64,000 bases of DNA from Streptomyces vietnamensis (GTDB lineage Bacteria; Actinomycetota; Actinomycetes; Streptomycetales; Streptomycetaceae). A program made the translations under genes and the position numbers. The notes under the pieces are model-generated. The model ran no database searches. It saw only the letters and a list, made by a program, of their open reading frames with translations, and was not told where the DNA came from. Where the stretch lies: the NCBI RefSeq assembly GCF_000830005.1, contig NZ_CP010407.1, forward strand, positions 2,895,001 through 2,959,000, in the 5' to 3' direction. This document shows, piece after piece, positions 19,375 to 27,491 of the stretch (position 1 is its first letter; each line of letters starts with the position of its first letter).

Positions 19375-19511
19375 AACTGATCACACCCTTGGTCGGTCCC
19401 ACCTTGCCCACCAGGGAGCCCCTGTCTCGGAACACCCCCCGCTGTCTCCATCGTGCCACCAACCCCCCTGCCCTGACTGCCGGGTGACGAATCGTCGTGC
19501 AGAAGATCACG

Positions 19512-20657
19512 TCAGGCGGGGCGGGAGAGGAGCAGCAGCGCCCGGTCGTCGTTGACGTCCTTGGCGACGGCCTCGATCAGGTGCCAGGCGACGCCCTCGA
19601 AGCCCTCGGCGACGCAGCGGTCGGCCTCGCCGGTGAGGCGGTCGATGCCCTCGGCGATGTCCCGGTCGGCGGCCTCGACCAGGCCGTCGGTGAAGAGCAT
19701 GAGGACGTCGCCGGGGCGCAGGGAGCCCTTGACCGGGTGGAACTCGGCCCCGTCGTAGACGCCGAGGAGGGGGCCTTCGGCGTCCTTCTCCTCCCAGCGC
19801 CCGCTGCCCGCGTGGAGCTGGAGGGCGGGCAGGTGGCCGGCCGAGAACAGCTCGTAGTCGCCGGACTCCAGGTCGAGGACGAGGTGGATCGAGGTGGCGA
19901 AGCCCTCGTCCCAGTTCTGGCGGAGGAGGTAGCCGTTGGCCGCCGGGAGGAAGCCGTGCGGCGGGAGCGAGCCGAGGAGTCCGCCGAAGGCGCCGGAGAG
20001 CAGCAGGGAGCGGGAGGCCGCGTCCATGCCCTTGCCGGAGACGTCGGTGAGGACGACCTCCAGGGTGCGTCCGCCGTGGGTGCGGGCGGCGACGACGAAG
20101 TCGCCCGAGAAGGACTGGCCGCCGGCCGGGCGCAGCGCCATCTCGCGGTGCCAGCCCTTGGGGAGCCGGGGCAGGGCGCTCTGGACGCGGATGCGTTCGC
20201 GCAGGTCGAAGAGCATGGTGCCGCCGCGCCGCCAGGGCACGCCGACCCGGGCCCGGAACTGGGCGATGAGCAGCCCGAAGAGTCCGCAGGCGGCGACGAC
20301 CAGGACGGTGCCGGGGGTGACCCTGGCGGGGCCCTGGGTGTACGGGCCGAGGACGACGGACTCGACGATGAGGGCGCCCGCGGCCGCCGCGTACAGGGCG
20401 AGCAGGCTGGCGGGGCGCAGCAGCAGGCCGCCGGCCACGATGGGCAGGACGAGCGCGGCGGGCGCGCACCAGACGGGGTCGAAGAGGGTCCCGCACGCGA
20501 TGGCGGGGATCATCAGGAGGAGTCCCGCGAAGGCGAGCCAGTCCGCGCCGTCGCCGCGGAAGTAGTCGACGGCGGATCTGCGCAGCGCGACGCGGGCCCG
20601 GCGCACGCGCCTGCGTGTCCGGGCCGCGTACGTGTTCACTCCGGCGCGCTGTCCCAT
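19512..20657 (-). CDS. Membrane-bound PP2C/SpoIIE-type serine/threonine phosphatase
   Basis: The 381-residue product has a basic N-terminus, four predicted membrane helices (about residues 40-135), and a C-terminal SpoIIE/PP2C domain. Metal-binding signatures are present: GDFVVA near the domain start, LTDVSGKGMDAA in the middle, SAGHLPALQ, LFTDGLVEA and NDDRALLLL near the end. These phosphatases usually act on anti-anti-sigma factors in partner-switching pathways. There is no GAF or PAS sensor domain, so sensing may be through the membrane part. No sigma or anti-sigma gene is adjacent. Confidence 0.9.
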   Translation of the reverse strand: MGQRAGVNTYAARTRRRVRRARVALRRSAVDYFRGDGADWLAFAGLLLMIPAIACGTLFDPVWCAPAALVLPIVAGGLLLRPASLLALYAAAAGALIVESVVLGPYTQGPARVTPGTVLVVAACGLFGLLIAQFRARVGVPWRRGGTMLFDLRERIRVQSALPRLPKGWHREMALRPAGGQSFSGDFVVAARTHGGRTLEVVLTDVSGKGMDAASRSLLLSGAFGGLLGSLPPHGFLPAANGYLLRQNWDEGFATSIHLVLDLESGDYELFSAGHLPALQLHAGSGRWEEKDAEGPLLGVYDGAEFHPVKGSLRPGDVLMLFTDGLVEAADRDIAEGIDRLTGEADRCVAEGFEGVAWHLIEAVAKDVNDDRALLLLSRPA

Positions 20658-20764
20658 TGGCCTGGACCCTATCCATCCCGTCGGACATCGTGCAGGGGTA
20701 CCCCAGGTGACAATGTGCGTGAAATCGGGTCGCCCCGGGCGCGCGCCGCTGATATCGATGGCAT

Positions 20765-21994
20765 ATGACGACTGAACTGCGGGTTCTCGACCCGTTGGAG
20801 TGGGACCGCTGGTACGGGGTGCTCGAGCTCGCGTTCGGCGGTGTGCCGGAGTCTCCGGAGGAGCGGCGGCTCTGGCAGGACCTGACCGAGCACGACCGCT
20901 TCCTGGGCGCCTGGGACGGCGATCTGTGCGTGGGGACGGCGGGGGCGTTCTCGTTCCGGCTGACGGTGCCGGGCGGGGCGTCGGTCCCGGCGGGCGGGGT
21001 CACGATGGTCAGCGTGGCCGGAACTCATCGGCGGCGCGGGATCCTGACCTCGATGATGCGGCGGCAGCTGGACGACCTGCGGGCGGCGGGCGAGTGCCTG
21101 GCCGTGCTGACGGCGTCGGAGCCGGAGATCTACGGGCGGTTCGGTTACGGCATCGGGGCGTACTCGGTGCACGCGAGGATCGACACGAACCGGGTGCGGC
21201 TGACGGTGCCGGAGGGCACGGACGGGGTCTCCCTGCGCCTGGCCGACCCGACGGAGTCCTCGGCGGTGTGCGAGGCGGTGTACGCGAAGCTCGTCCCGGC
21301 GCGGCCCGGGATGCTCGCGAGGCGGCCGGGGTGGGAGCGGCTGCCGCTGCTCGACCCGGCGGGCGAGCGGGAGGGCGCCTCGCCGCGGCAGTGCGTGCTC
21401 GCGGAGCGGGACGGGGGGGTCGTGGGATTCGCGCACTACGCGATCAAGCCGGAGTGGTCGCACGCGGGCTCCGGCGGGACCGTGCACGTGCACGAGCTGA
21501 TGGGCCTCGACCCGCTGGCCGAGGCGGCGCTGTGGCGGTTCCTCTGCTCGGTGGACCTGACCTCGTCGGTACGGTTCCGCAGCCGGCCCGTGGACGACGG
21601 CTGGCAGCACCTGGTGAGCGACGTGCGGCGGTGCGAGCCGACGATCCGGGACGGGCTGCACGTGCGGCTCGTGGAGGTGGGCGCGGCGCTGGAGGCGCGG
21701 ACGTACCAGGCGCCGGTGGACGTGGTGTTCGAGGTCTCGGACGCGTTCTGCCCTTGGAACGAGGGGCGGTGGCGGTTGACCGGGGACCAGAAGGGCGCGG
21801 TGTGCGTCCGGACGTCCGATCCCGCGGATCTCGCGCTGTCCGTGCGGGAGTTGGGGGCGGCGTACCTGGGCGGGGTCTCGTTGGTGTCGCTCGCCGGCGC
21901 GGGCCGTGTGCGGGAGCTTCGGGAGGGGGCGCTCGTGGAGGCGTCCGTGGCGTTCGGGTCCCCGGTGGCCCCCTGGTTGCCGCACGGGTTCTAG
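20765..21994 (+). CDS. Eis-like GNAT N-acetyltransferase
   Basis: The 409-residue length, the three-part layout (GNAT, second GNAT-like, SCP-like C-terminal domain) and the motifs identify the Eis family, which transfers acetyl from acetyl-CoA to amines such as aminoglycosides or arylalkylamines. VSVAGTHRRRGILTSMMR near residues 80-97 is the acetyl-CoA pyrophosphate loop. Tyr123 in IYGRFGYG fits the general-acid Tyr, and the chain ends in Phe (LPHGF); in mycobacterial Eis the terminal carboxylate is the general base. The natural substrate is unknown. No good ribosome binding site precedes the ATG. It converges on the nei gene. Confidence 0.9.
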   Translation: MTTELRVLDPLEWDRWYGVLELAFGGVPESPEERRLWQDLTEHDRFLGAWDGDLCVGTAGAFSFRLTVPGGASVPAGGVTMVSVAGTHRRRGILTSMMRRQLDDLRAAGECLAVLTASEPEIYGRFGYGIGAYSVHARIDTNRVRLTVPEGTDGVSLRLADPTESSAVCEAVYAKLVPARPGMLARRPGWERLPLLDPAGEREGASPRQCVLAERDGGVVGFAHYAIKPEWSHAGSGGTVHVHELMGLDPLAEAALWRFLCSVDLTSSVRFRSRPVDDGWQHLVSDVRRCEPTIRDGLHVRLVEVGAALEARTYQAPVDVVFEVSDAFCPWNEGRWRLTGDQKGAVCVRTSDPADLALSVRELGAAYLGGVSLVSLAGAGRVRELREGALVEASVAFGSPVAPWLPHGF

Positions 21995-22032
21995 GGGCGG
22001 GGCGGCAACGGGTCGGGCAGCGCCCTGGGGGC

Positions 22033-22077
22033 GGTGTGCCCACCCGTTCCGCCCCGGGCGGAACGCATGCCCACACC
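22033..22077 (-). repeat. Two-stem intergenic element, copy 1 (behind nei)
   Basis: Read on the minus strand, outer arms GGTGTG/CACACC and inner arms CGTTCC/GGAACG flank a conserved asymmetric internal loop (GGCATG opposite GGTGGG) and a GC-rich hairpin loop. Each side contains a direct copy of GTGGGCA. It overlaps the nei stop codon and lies 38 bases beyond the stop of the convergent Eis-like gene. Two more copies occur at 36611 and 37650. The outer arm differs from theirs by a compensated pair (T-A replaced by G-C). It may end both convergent transcripts. Confidence 0.85.
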
Positions 22078-22883
22078 TAGGCCTGGCAGGTCGGGCACCA
22101 GAAGAGGTTGCGGGCTGCCAGGTCCGCCGTGCGGATGTCGGTTCCGCAGATGTGGCACGGCATGTTCGCGCGGCGGTAGACGTAGACCTCGCCGCCGTGG
22201 TCGTCCACGCGGGGCGGGCGGCCCATGGCCTCGGGGGTGTGTTCGGGGCGGACCGTGTCGATGCGGTTCAGGCGGACGCCCTCGCGCATCAGCTCCGCCA
22301 GGTCCTCCCAGATCGCGGTCCACTCCCCCGCCGTCAGGTCCCTGCCCGCGCGGTACGGGTCGATGCCGTGCCGGAAGAGGACCTCGGCGCGGTAGACGTT
22401 GCCGACGCCCGCGACGACCTTCTGGTCCATGAGGAGGGCGGCGATCGTCGTGCGGGACTTCGAGATCCGGCGCCAGGCCCTGTCGGGGTCGTCGGCGGCG
22501 CGGAGCGGGTCGGGGCCCAGGCGGTCGTGTATCGCCCGCTTCTCGGCGTCCGTGATCAGGGCGCAGGTGGTGGGGCCGCGCAGGTCCACGTACGACTCGG
22601 GGTTCGCGAGGCGCAGGCGGACCGTGTCCGTGGGCGGCGGGGCCGGGGCGTCGCCGAAGTTCACCTTGCCGAAGAGGCCCAGGTGGATGTGGATCCATTC
22701 CTCGCCGGGGAAGCCCAGGAAGAGGTGCTTCCCGTGGGCTTCCGTCGTCTCCAGGGTCGCGCCGTCGAGCAGGGCCGCCGAGTCGGCGAACTTGCCCTGG
22801 GGGCTGGAGACGCGCACGGGCCGGCCGCCGAACCGCTCGCGGTGGTCGGCGGCCAGCCGGTGGATGGTGTGCCCCTCGGGCAT
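22077..22883 (-). CDS. Fpg/Nei-family DNA glycosylase (endonuclease VIII-like)
   Basis: These bifunctional enzymes remove oxidised bases and cut at the resulting abasic site, with the N-terminal proline as nucleophile. The 268-residue product begins MPEGHTIHRLA, with Pro after Met and Glu next to it; the HTIHR continuation resembles actinobacterial Nei rather than MutM. The helix-two-turn-helix VAGVGNVYRAE and a C-terminal zinc finger (CHIC...CPTC) are present. It overlaps rpiB by one base (TGATG), so the two are translated in a coupled way. The stop lies inside a repeated intergenic element. Confidence 0.94.
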   Translation of the reverse strand: MPEGHTIHRLAADHRERFGGRPVRVSSPQGKFADSAALLDGATLETTEAHGKHLFLGFPGEEWIHIHLGLFGKVNFGDAPAPPPTDTVRLRLANPESYVDLRGPTTCALITDAEKRAIHDRLGPDPLRAADDPDRAWRRISKSRTTIAALLMDQKVVAGVGNVYRAEVLFRHGIDPYRAGRDLTAGEWTAIWEDLAELMREGVRLNRIDTVRPEHTPEAMGRPPRVDDHGGEVYVYRRANMPCHICGTDIRTADLAARNLFWCPTCQA

Positions 22884-23377
22884 CAGGCGGTCGGCTCCTG
22901 CGGGTGGTGCGCGGGGATCGGGGGGAGCTCGCCGGTGGTCTCGTACTTCGACAGCATGTCGATGCGGCGGGTGTGACGCTCGTCACCCGAGTACGGGGTG
23001 TTCAGGAAGATCTCGACGAACTTGGTCGCCTCTTCCTGGGTGTGCATCCGGCCACCGACGGAGATCACGTTGGCGTTGTTGTGCTCGCGGCCGAGGGCGG
23101 CGGTCTGCTCGCTCCAGGCGAGGGCGGCGCGGACCCCCTTCACCTTGTTCGCGGCGATCTGCTCGCCGTTGCCGGAGCCGCCGATGACGATGCCCAGGCT
23201 GTCCGGGTCCGCGGCCGTCTTCTCGGCGGCGCGCAGGCAGAACGGCGGGTAGTCGTCGAGGGCGTCGTAGATGTGGGGGCCGCAGTCGACGGGCTCGTGG
23301 CCGTGGGCCTTGAGCCACTCGACGAGGTGGTTCTTTAGTTCAAAGCCGGCGTGGTCGGAACCGATATAGACGCGCAT
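22883..23377 (-). CDS. rpiB: Ribose-5-phosphate isomerase B
   Basis: RpiB interconverts ribose 5-phosphate and ribulose 5-phosphate in the pentose phosphate pathway. The 164-residue product starts MRVYIGSDHAGFELK and contains GIVIGGSGNGEQIAANKVKGVRAAL, the active-site and phosphate-binding region of the RpiB/LacAB family. In RpiB the usual active-site Cys (GTGIG region in E. coli) is replaced by GSGNGE, as in actinobacterial enzymes. The C-terminus is about 15 residues longer than E. coli RpiB. It is the first gene of a two-gene unit with nei. Confidence 0.95.
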   Translation of the reverse strand: MRVYIGSDHAGFELKNHLVEWLKAHGHEPVDCGPHIYDALDDYPPFCLRAAEKTAADPDSLGIVIGGSGNGEQIAANKVKGVRAALAWSEQTAALGREHNNANVISVGGRMHTQEEATKFVEIFLNTPYSGDERHTRRIDMLSKYETTGELPPIPAHHPQEPTA

Positions 23378-23573
23378 GATGCCGAGTGTGGCATGTCAGG
23401 GCCCGGGTAGCAGGCAGCGGGGTCGAGAGCTTCACCCGACCTGGTACGGACCTTCGACTCTCGCGAGGTCGCCCGTACGACGATCTGGAATGAGGTCTTC
23501 CGATCATCCCTGTTCACGGGGTTCAATGCTTGGGCTCGCGACCCGAGCACCCCCCACACACGAGGAAGCGTCG

Positions 23574-25028
23574 ATGAACACGCAACCGACCCTGACGAAG
23601 GACGGCCAGGAGACCGGCACCACCGGTGGCTCGCAGTCCTCCGACGGCCTCAAGGCCGGGCTCAAGAACCGCCACCTGTCGATGATCGCGATCGGCGGCG
23701 TCATCGGCGCCGGCCTCTTCGTCGGCTCCGGCTCCGGCATCGCCGCGGCCGGCCCCGCGATCCTCCTCTCGTACGCACTCGTCGGCGCCATGGTCGTCTT
23801 CGTGATGCGGATGCTGGGCGAGATGGCCGCCGCCCGGCCGTCCTCCGGCTCCTTCTCCGCCTACGCGGACCGGGCCCTGGGCCGCTGGGCCGGTTTCACC
23901 ATCGGCTGGCTGTACTGGTTCTTCTGGGTCGTCGTCCTCGCCGTCGAGGCGACCGCGGGCGCCAAGATCCTGGAGAGCTGGGTCCCGGCCGTGCCGCAGT
24001 GGGGCTGGGCGCTCATCGTGATGGTGGTGCTGACCGCGACCAACCTGGGCTCCGTCGCCTCGTACGGCGAGTTCGAGTTCTGGTTCGCCGGCATCAAGGT
24101 CGTCGCCATCGGCGCCTTCGTCGTCATCGGTCTGCTCGCCGTCTTCGGCGTGCTGCCGGGCTCGGACAACCCGGGCGCCGGATTCGCGCACCTCACCGAC
24201 AGCGGGGGCTTCTTCCCGATGGGGGCGGGCGCGGTCCTCACCGGTGTGCTGATGGTCGTCTTCTCGTTCATGGGCAGCGAGATCGTCACGCTCGCGGCCG
24301 GTGAGTCCGAGGACCCGCAGAAGGCGGTCACCAAGGCCACCAACAGCGTGATCTGGCGGATCGGCGTCTTCTACCTGGGCTCGATCCTCGTCGTCCTGAC
24401 GCTGCTGCCGTGGAACGACAAGTCGATCGTCGAGAAGGGCTCGTACGTCGCCGCCCTCGACTCCATCGGCATCCCGCACGCCGGCCAGATCATGAACGTG
24501 ATCGTCCTGACGGCCGTCCTGTCCTGCCTGAACTCGGGCCTCTACACGGCCTCCCGCATGGCCTTCTCGCTCGGGCAGCGCGGTGACGCGCCGAAGGCCT
24601 TCGCGAAGACCAACAAGCGGGGCGTGCCGACGGCCGCGATCCTCGGCTCGGTCGTCTTCGGCTTCGTCGCGGTCTTCTTCAACTACAAGTGGCCCGACAC
24701 CGTCTTCGCCTTCCTGCTGAACTCCTCCGGCGCCGTCGCGCTCTTCGTCTGGCTGGTCATCTGCGTGACCCAGCTGCGGATGCGCGGGATCATCCTGCGT
24801 GAGTCGCCGGAGAAGCTGATCGTGCGGATGTGGCTCTTCCCGTACCTGACGTGGGCGACCATCGCCATGATCATCGGCGTCCTCGGCTACATGGTGATCG
24901 ACGGCGGCAGCAACCGTGAGCAGGTCGTGCTGTCCCTGCTCGTGGCCGCGCTCGTCATGGCGATCGCGCTGGTCCGCCAGCGGCTCGGCAAGAACGTCGC
25001 CCCCGCCGAGGAGCTGGAGCGCGTGTAG
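23574..25028 (+). CDS. Amino-acid permease, APC superfamily (AAT/GABA-permease type), copy 1
   Basis: The 484-residue product has a 30-residue polar N-terminus and 12 predicted membrane helices. The first-helix signature IAIGGVIGAGLFVGSGSGIAAAGP and the GEMAAARPSSGSFSAYADRALG segment match H+-coupled amino-acid permeases such as those for GABA, asparagine or aromatic amino acids. The substrate cannot be read from sequence. The start is set by AGGAAG six bases before the ATG; a longer upstream frame is intergenic. A second, clearly paralogous permease lies 2.5 kb downstream at 27492. A hairpin follows. Confidence 0.93.
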   Translation: MNTQPTLTKDGQETGTTGGSQSSDGLKAGLKNRHLSMIAIGGVIGAGLFVGSGSGIAAAGPAILLSYALVGAMVVFVMRMLGEMAAARPSSGSFSAYADRALGRWAGFTIGWLYWFFWVVVLAVEATAGAKILESWVPAVPQWGWALIVMVVLTATNLGSVASYGEFEFWFAGIKVVAIGAFVVIGLLAVFGVLPGSDNPGAGFAHLTDSGGFFPMGAGAVLTGVLMVVFSFMGSEIVTLAAGESEDPQKAVTKATNSVIWRIGVFYLGSILVVLTLLPWNDKSIVEKGSYVAALDSIGIPHAGQIMNVIVLTAVLSCLNSGLYTASRMAFSLGQRGDAPKAFAKTNKRGVPTAAILGSVVFGFVAVFFNYKWPDTVFAFLLNSSGAVALFVWLVICVTQLRMRGIILRESPEKLIVRMWLFPYLTWATIAMIIGVLGYMVIDGGSNREQVVLSLLVAALVMAIALVRQRLGKNVAPAEELERV

Positions 25029-25052
25029 TCCGCTCGCCCCTCGGGCGTACGA

Positions 25053-25088
25053 AAGGGCCCTGCCGCTCCTCCGAGCGGCAGGGCCCTT
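25053..25088. terminator. Bidirectional hairpin between permease 1 and bioY
   Basis: A perfect 16-bp stem (25053-25068 with 25073-25088) encloses a 4-base CTCC loop between convergent genes. Confidence 0.9.
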
Positions 25089-25106
25089 CGTGTGTCCGTG
25101 GCGGTC

Positions 25107-25700
25107 TCAGCCCTTGCGGCCGACCAGCTTCCAGGCGGCCGGCAGGGCGCCCATGGCGAGCGCGGCCTTGAGGGCGTCGCCGATGAGGAACGGGGTGAGG
25201 CCGGCCGCGACGGCCTGGCCGAGGGTCATGCCGGTGGCGAGGGCCAGGTAGGGCACGCCGACCGCGTAGATGAGCGCGGAGCCGAGCACCATCGCGCCGG
25301 CGGTGCGGAGCACGGAGCGGTCGGCGCCGCGGCGGGCGAGGGCGCCGACGACGGTCGAGGCGAGGAGCATGCCGAGGATGTAGCCGAAGGACGGCATGCC
25401 GTAGCCGGAGGAGGCCTGCGCGAACCACGGGACGCCCGCCATGCCCGCGACCGCGTACAGGGCGAGGGCGAGGAAGCCGCGGCGGGCGCCGAGCGCGGTG
25501 CCGACGAGCAGGGCGGCGAAGGTCTGACCGGAGACCGGGACCGGGGAGCCGGGGACCGGGACTGAGAGCTGCGCGGCGAGGCCGGTGAGGGCGGCGCCGC
25601 CGACGACCAGGGCGATGTCGCGGGCGCGGCTCGCCGGGATCAGGTCGGCGAGGACGGTGCCCGCCCGGAGGGAACGGGCGGGGGCGGCGGCGGTGCTCAT
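25107..25700 (-). CDS. bioY: BioY, biotin ECF transporter substrate-binding subunit
   Basis: BioY binds biotin in the membrane and works alone or with the EcfA-EcfT energising module. The 197-residue product has six predicted helices and the family pattern VPVPGSPVPVSGQTFAALLVGTALG followed by GVPWF and GYILGML. The ATG at 25700 has a GGAG ribosome binding site and is preferred over the longer frame, which contains non-conserved sequence. No ecfA/ecfT genes are adjacent, so it is either solitary or uses a shared module. A structured inverted repeat lies 55 bases upstream. Confidence 0.93.
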   Translation of the reverse strand: MSTAAAPARSLRAGTVLADLIPASRARDIALVVGGAALTGLAAQLSVPVPGSPVPVSGQTFAALLVGTALGARRGFLALALYAVAGMAGVPWFAQASSGYGMPSFGYILGMLLASTVVGALARRGADRSVLRTAGAMVLGSALIYAVGVPYLALATGMTLGQAVAAGLTPFLIGDALKAALAMGALPAAWKLVGRKG

Positions 25701-25754
25701 CGGTACTCCGCGGGGGTGAGGGTGGGAGGGACAGGTTGACGGTATGCCAGGAGT

Positions 25755-25801
25755 GAGCGCTCGATCACCGTCAGCCGCCGACAAAGCGGCGGTCGAGCGC
25801 T
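25755..25801. other. Nested inverted repeat upstream of bioY
   Basis: Outer arms AGCGCTCGA (25756-25764) and TCGAGCGCT (25793-25801) pair perfectly over 9 bp, and an inner hairpin CCGCCG-acaaag-CGGCGG sits at 25775-25792. The element could be an operator or a folded leader RNA for bioY. The rest of 25802-25950 holds no gene that I can support. Confidence 0.55.
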
Positions 25802-25956
25802 TCGTGGAGATCGAACAAAGCCCGCCGATCACACCTCCCGCCACGTGACGCTTGTCACTGGGAACTCGTGCATGGAGGTCCCTTTTGCGCCAGGGGGTGT
25901 CCACTGGAGAGACTGTGGGGTCCCCATAAACCGTCCGTGAATCCGTACTGCTCAAT

Positions 25957-26110
25957 GTCAACTCCTTGGCCGTAGACGACGCAGCCTTTCGACTTGATCG
26001 TCCCCACCAATTCGCGCTCCCGACTGCCCCCTACGGCAGGGCGGTCACGGGTCGCATCCCCCGGATCCGGCTATGCCGGATCCGGGGCGGGACTGTTGAC
26101 GAAGCCCCAC
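25957..26110 (-). ncRNA. Candidate omega (guide) RNA at the 3' end of tnpB
   Basis: TnpB nucleases use an RNA transcribed from the 3' end of their own gene and the element right end, with the guide taken from flanking DNA (established for IS200/IS605). Here a perfect 12-bp hairpin (26059-26070 with 26076-26087) overlaps the tnpB stop, and a small CTGCC/GGCAG hairpin follows at 26024-26039. A GTTGAC possible right end lies at 25957-25962. The guide would then read from 25956 downwards. The limits are inferred, not observed. Confidence 0.35.
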
Positions 26111-27231
26111 GCCAGGGCACCGCGCTTGGCGATGTTGACCCCGGCGACGTGGTCGGCCGGACCAGCGAGCCCGCACCGACGACAGTGGAAGTGATCCCGA
26201 ATGGGCCGGTTGGCGCGCTCGGTGTGACCGCAGCGCGGACAGCGCTGCGAGGTGTGGGCCGGGTCCACCTCGACGAAAGGCACGCCTGCGCGACGCGCCT
26301 TGTACTCCAGGAAGGAGCCGAGCTGACGGAATGGCCAGGACGACAGTGTGGCCCGCTGGTCGCGTCGAACCGTGACCCGTTCGCGGATGCCCGCCAGTTC
26401 TTCGACGGAGATGCCGCGCCCGGTGCGTTGGGCGACGGCCACGATGTCCTTGGAAATGCGGTGGTTGATGTGGGTGGCGTGCCGGGCCTCCCGGCGCGCC
26501 CGCTTCTTGAGTCGCCGCACCGATGACCGGGTGCGCTTGGCCTGCAGTTCGGCCTTCTTGCGGGCCTGCCAGCGCCGGTACCGGTTCAAGCGGCGGCCGC
26601 TGTAGTTGGCGCCGTCGGAGGTGGTGGCGAGGTTGCTGATGCCCCGGTCCACCCCGATGAAGCCCTTCGGGTCGAACACCTCTGGTTCAGGTAGGTCGAT
26701 GGTGGCGACCAGGAACCACTTGCCATCGCGGTGCACCAGATCGGACTCGCCCCTGCGGAAATCGGCCAGTTGCTTGAGCGCGCCCTGCGAGCACACGAAC
26801 CGCAGGCTCTTGACCCGGCCGTCCATCGTCCAGATGGACACGGTCCTCTGAGCGTAGTTCCACGACAAGCACCGGTCGTCGAACGTGTGCGCCGCGTCGG
26901 CTCGGAACACGATCGGCTTGGACTCGGCCTTGCGGCGCCGCTCCGAGCCGTCCTTGCCGAGATTCCCGACCCGTACGTTTGCCCGCAGTGCGGCGTAGGT
27001 GTCCACCACGCGCTTGATCACATGCTGCGCCGCCTGCGCCCCCAACCCGCGCGCCTTGAGCTCCCTGTACCAGACCGACCGCAGGTCCCGCACCGAGCCC
27101 CTGAGCCCGTAGCACTCGAACGACCGCTCCGAGATCCGGTTCGCGCACTGGTTGACCGTGCGCAGGGTGCGCTCAAGAGCCGGTGCCTGCACGGCATCGG
27201 GCATCAGGCGGACCTGCACAACGAGCTTCAT
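26071..27231 (-). CDS. tnpB: TnpB-family RNA-guided nuclease (IS200/IS605 accessory protein)
   Basis: TnpB, the ancestor of Cas12, cuts DNA with an RNA guide and so helps the transposon persist. The 386-residue product begins MKLVVQVRLMPD and has an N-terminal helix-turn-helix/OrfB region, a central beta domain, and a complete RuvC site: Asp195 in IGVDRGIS, Glu277 in ISVEELAG, and Asp360 in PADHVAGVNIA. A zinc ribbon CPRC...CRRC lies at about 331-353. The third RuvC motif reads DHVAGVN rather than the common DxNAAxN. The ATG at 27231 is preferred over an upstream GTG (27240). No tnpA is present. The gene looks intact, so the nuclease may be active. Confidence 0.92.
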   Translation of the reverse strand: MKLVVQVRLMPDAVQAPALERTLRTVNQCANRISERSFECYGLRGSVRDLRSVWYRELKARGLGAQAAQHVIKRVVDTYAALRANVRVGNLGKDGSERRRKAESKPIVFRADAAHTFDDRCLSWNYAQRTVSIWTMDGRVKSLRFVCSQGALKQLADFRRGESDLVHRDGKWFLVATIDLPEPEVFDPKGFIGVDRGISNLATTSDGANYSGRRLNRYRRWQARKKAELQAKRTRSSVRRLKKRARREARHATHINHRISKDIVAVAQRTGRGISVEELAGIRERVTVRRDQRATLSSWPFRQLGSFLEYKARRAGVPFVEVDPAHTSQRCPRCGHTERANRPIRDHFHCRRCGLAGPADHVAGVNIAKRGALAWGFVNSPAPDPA

Positions 27232-27321
27232 GACGACCACCGTAGGACGCCCGGTCCGGCCTGGACTCCGATCCGCCAGAACCGGAAGATACTATGCCCC
27301 TCTTCACACCTGCGTCGTTTC

Positions 27322-27340
27322 CATGCCGAAGTGCGGCATG
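27322..27340. repeat. Hairpin upstream of tnpB (possible left-end recognition structure)
   Basis: CATGCCG and CGGCATG pair over 7 bp with an AAGTG loop. IS200/IS605 left ends carry such subterminal hairpins for TnpA. A separate inverted repeat TTCAC-cttgt-GTGAA at 27379-27393 lies nearer the next permease and could be an operator for it. Confidence 0.45.
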
Positions 27341-27491
27341 ACCTGCTATGCACCCCCTCCACAAATCGAAGCCGAACGTTCACCTTGTGTGAAGATGGTG
27401 ACCGTATAGCGGACTCCGGTTCCCTCTGAGCGGTGCCCCCGCCCAGACTGTGGGCTCCCTCCCCGTCTCAGCTAGTGAACAGGGTTCGCCC

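Larger units (their letters stand above)
25957..27345 (-). mobile_element. TnpB-only IS200/IS605-type element, approximate limits
   Basis: A single tnpB gene without tnpA is inserted between bioY and the second permease. A subterminal hairpin (CATGCCG-AAGTG-CGGCATG, 27322-27340) upstream of tnpB is a plausible left-end structure, and hairpins at 26024-26087 are plausible right-end structures. No inverted repeats or target duplications are expected for this family, so the exact ends cannot be read. Lacking TnpA, it would need a transposase in trans. Confidence 0.6.
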
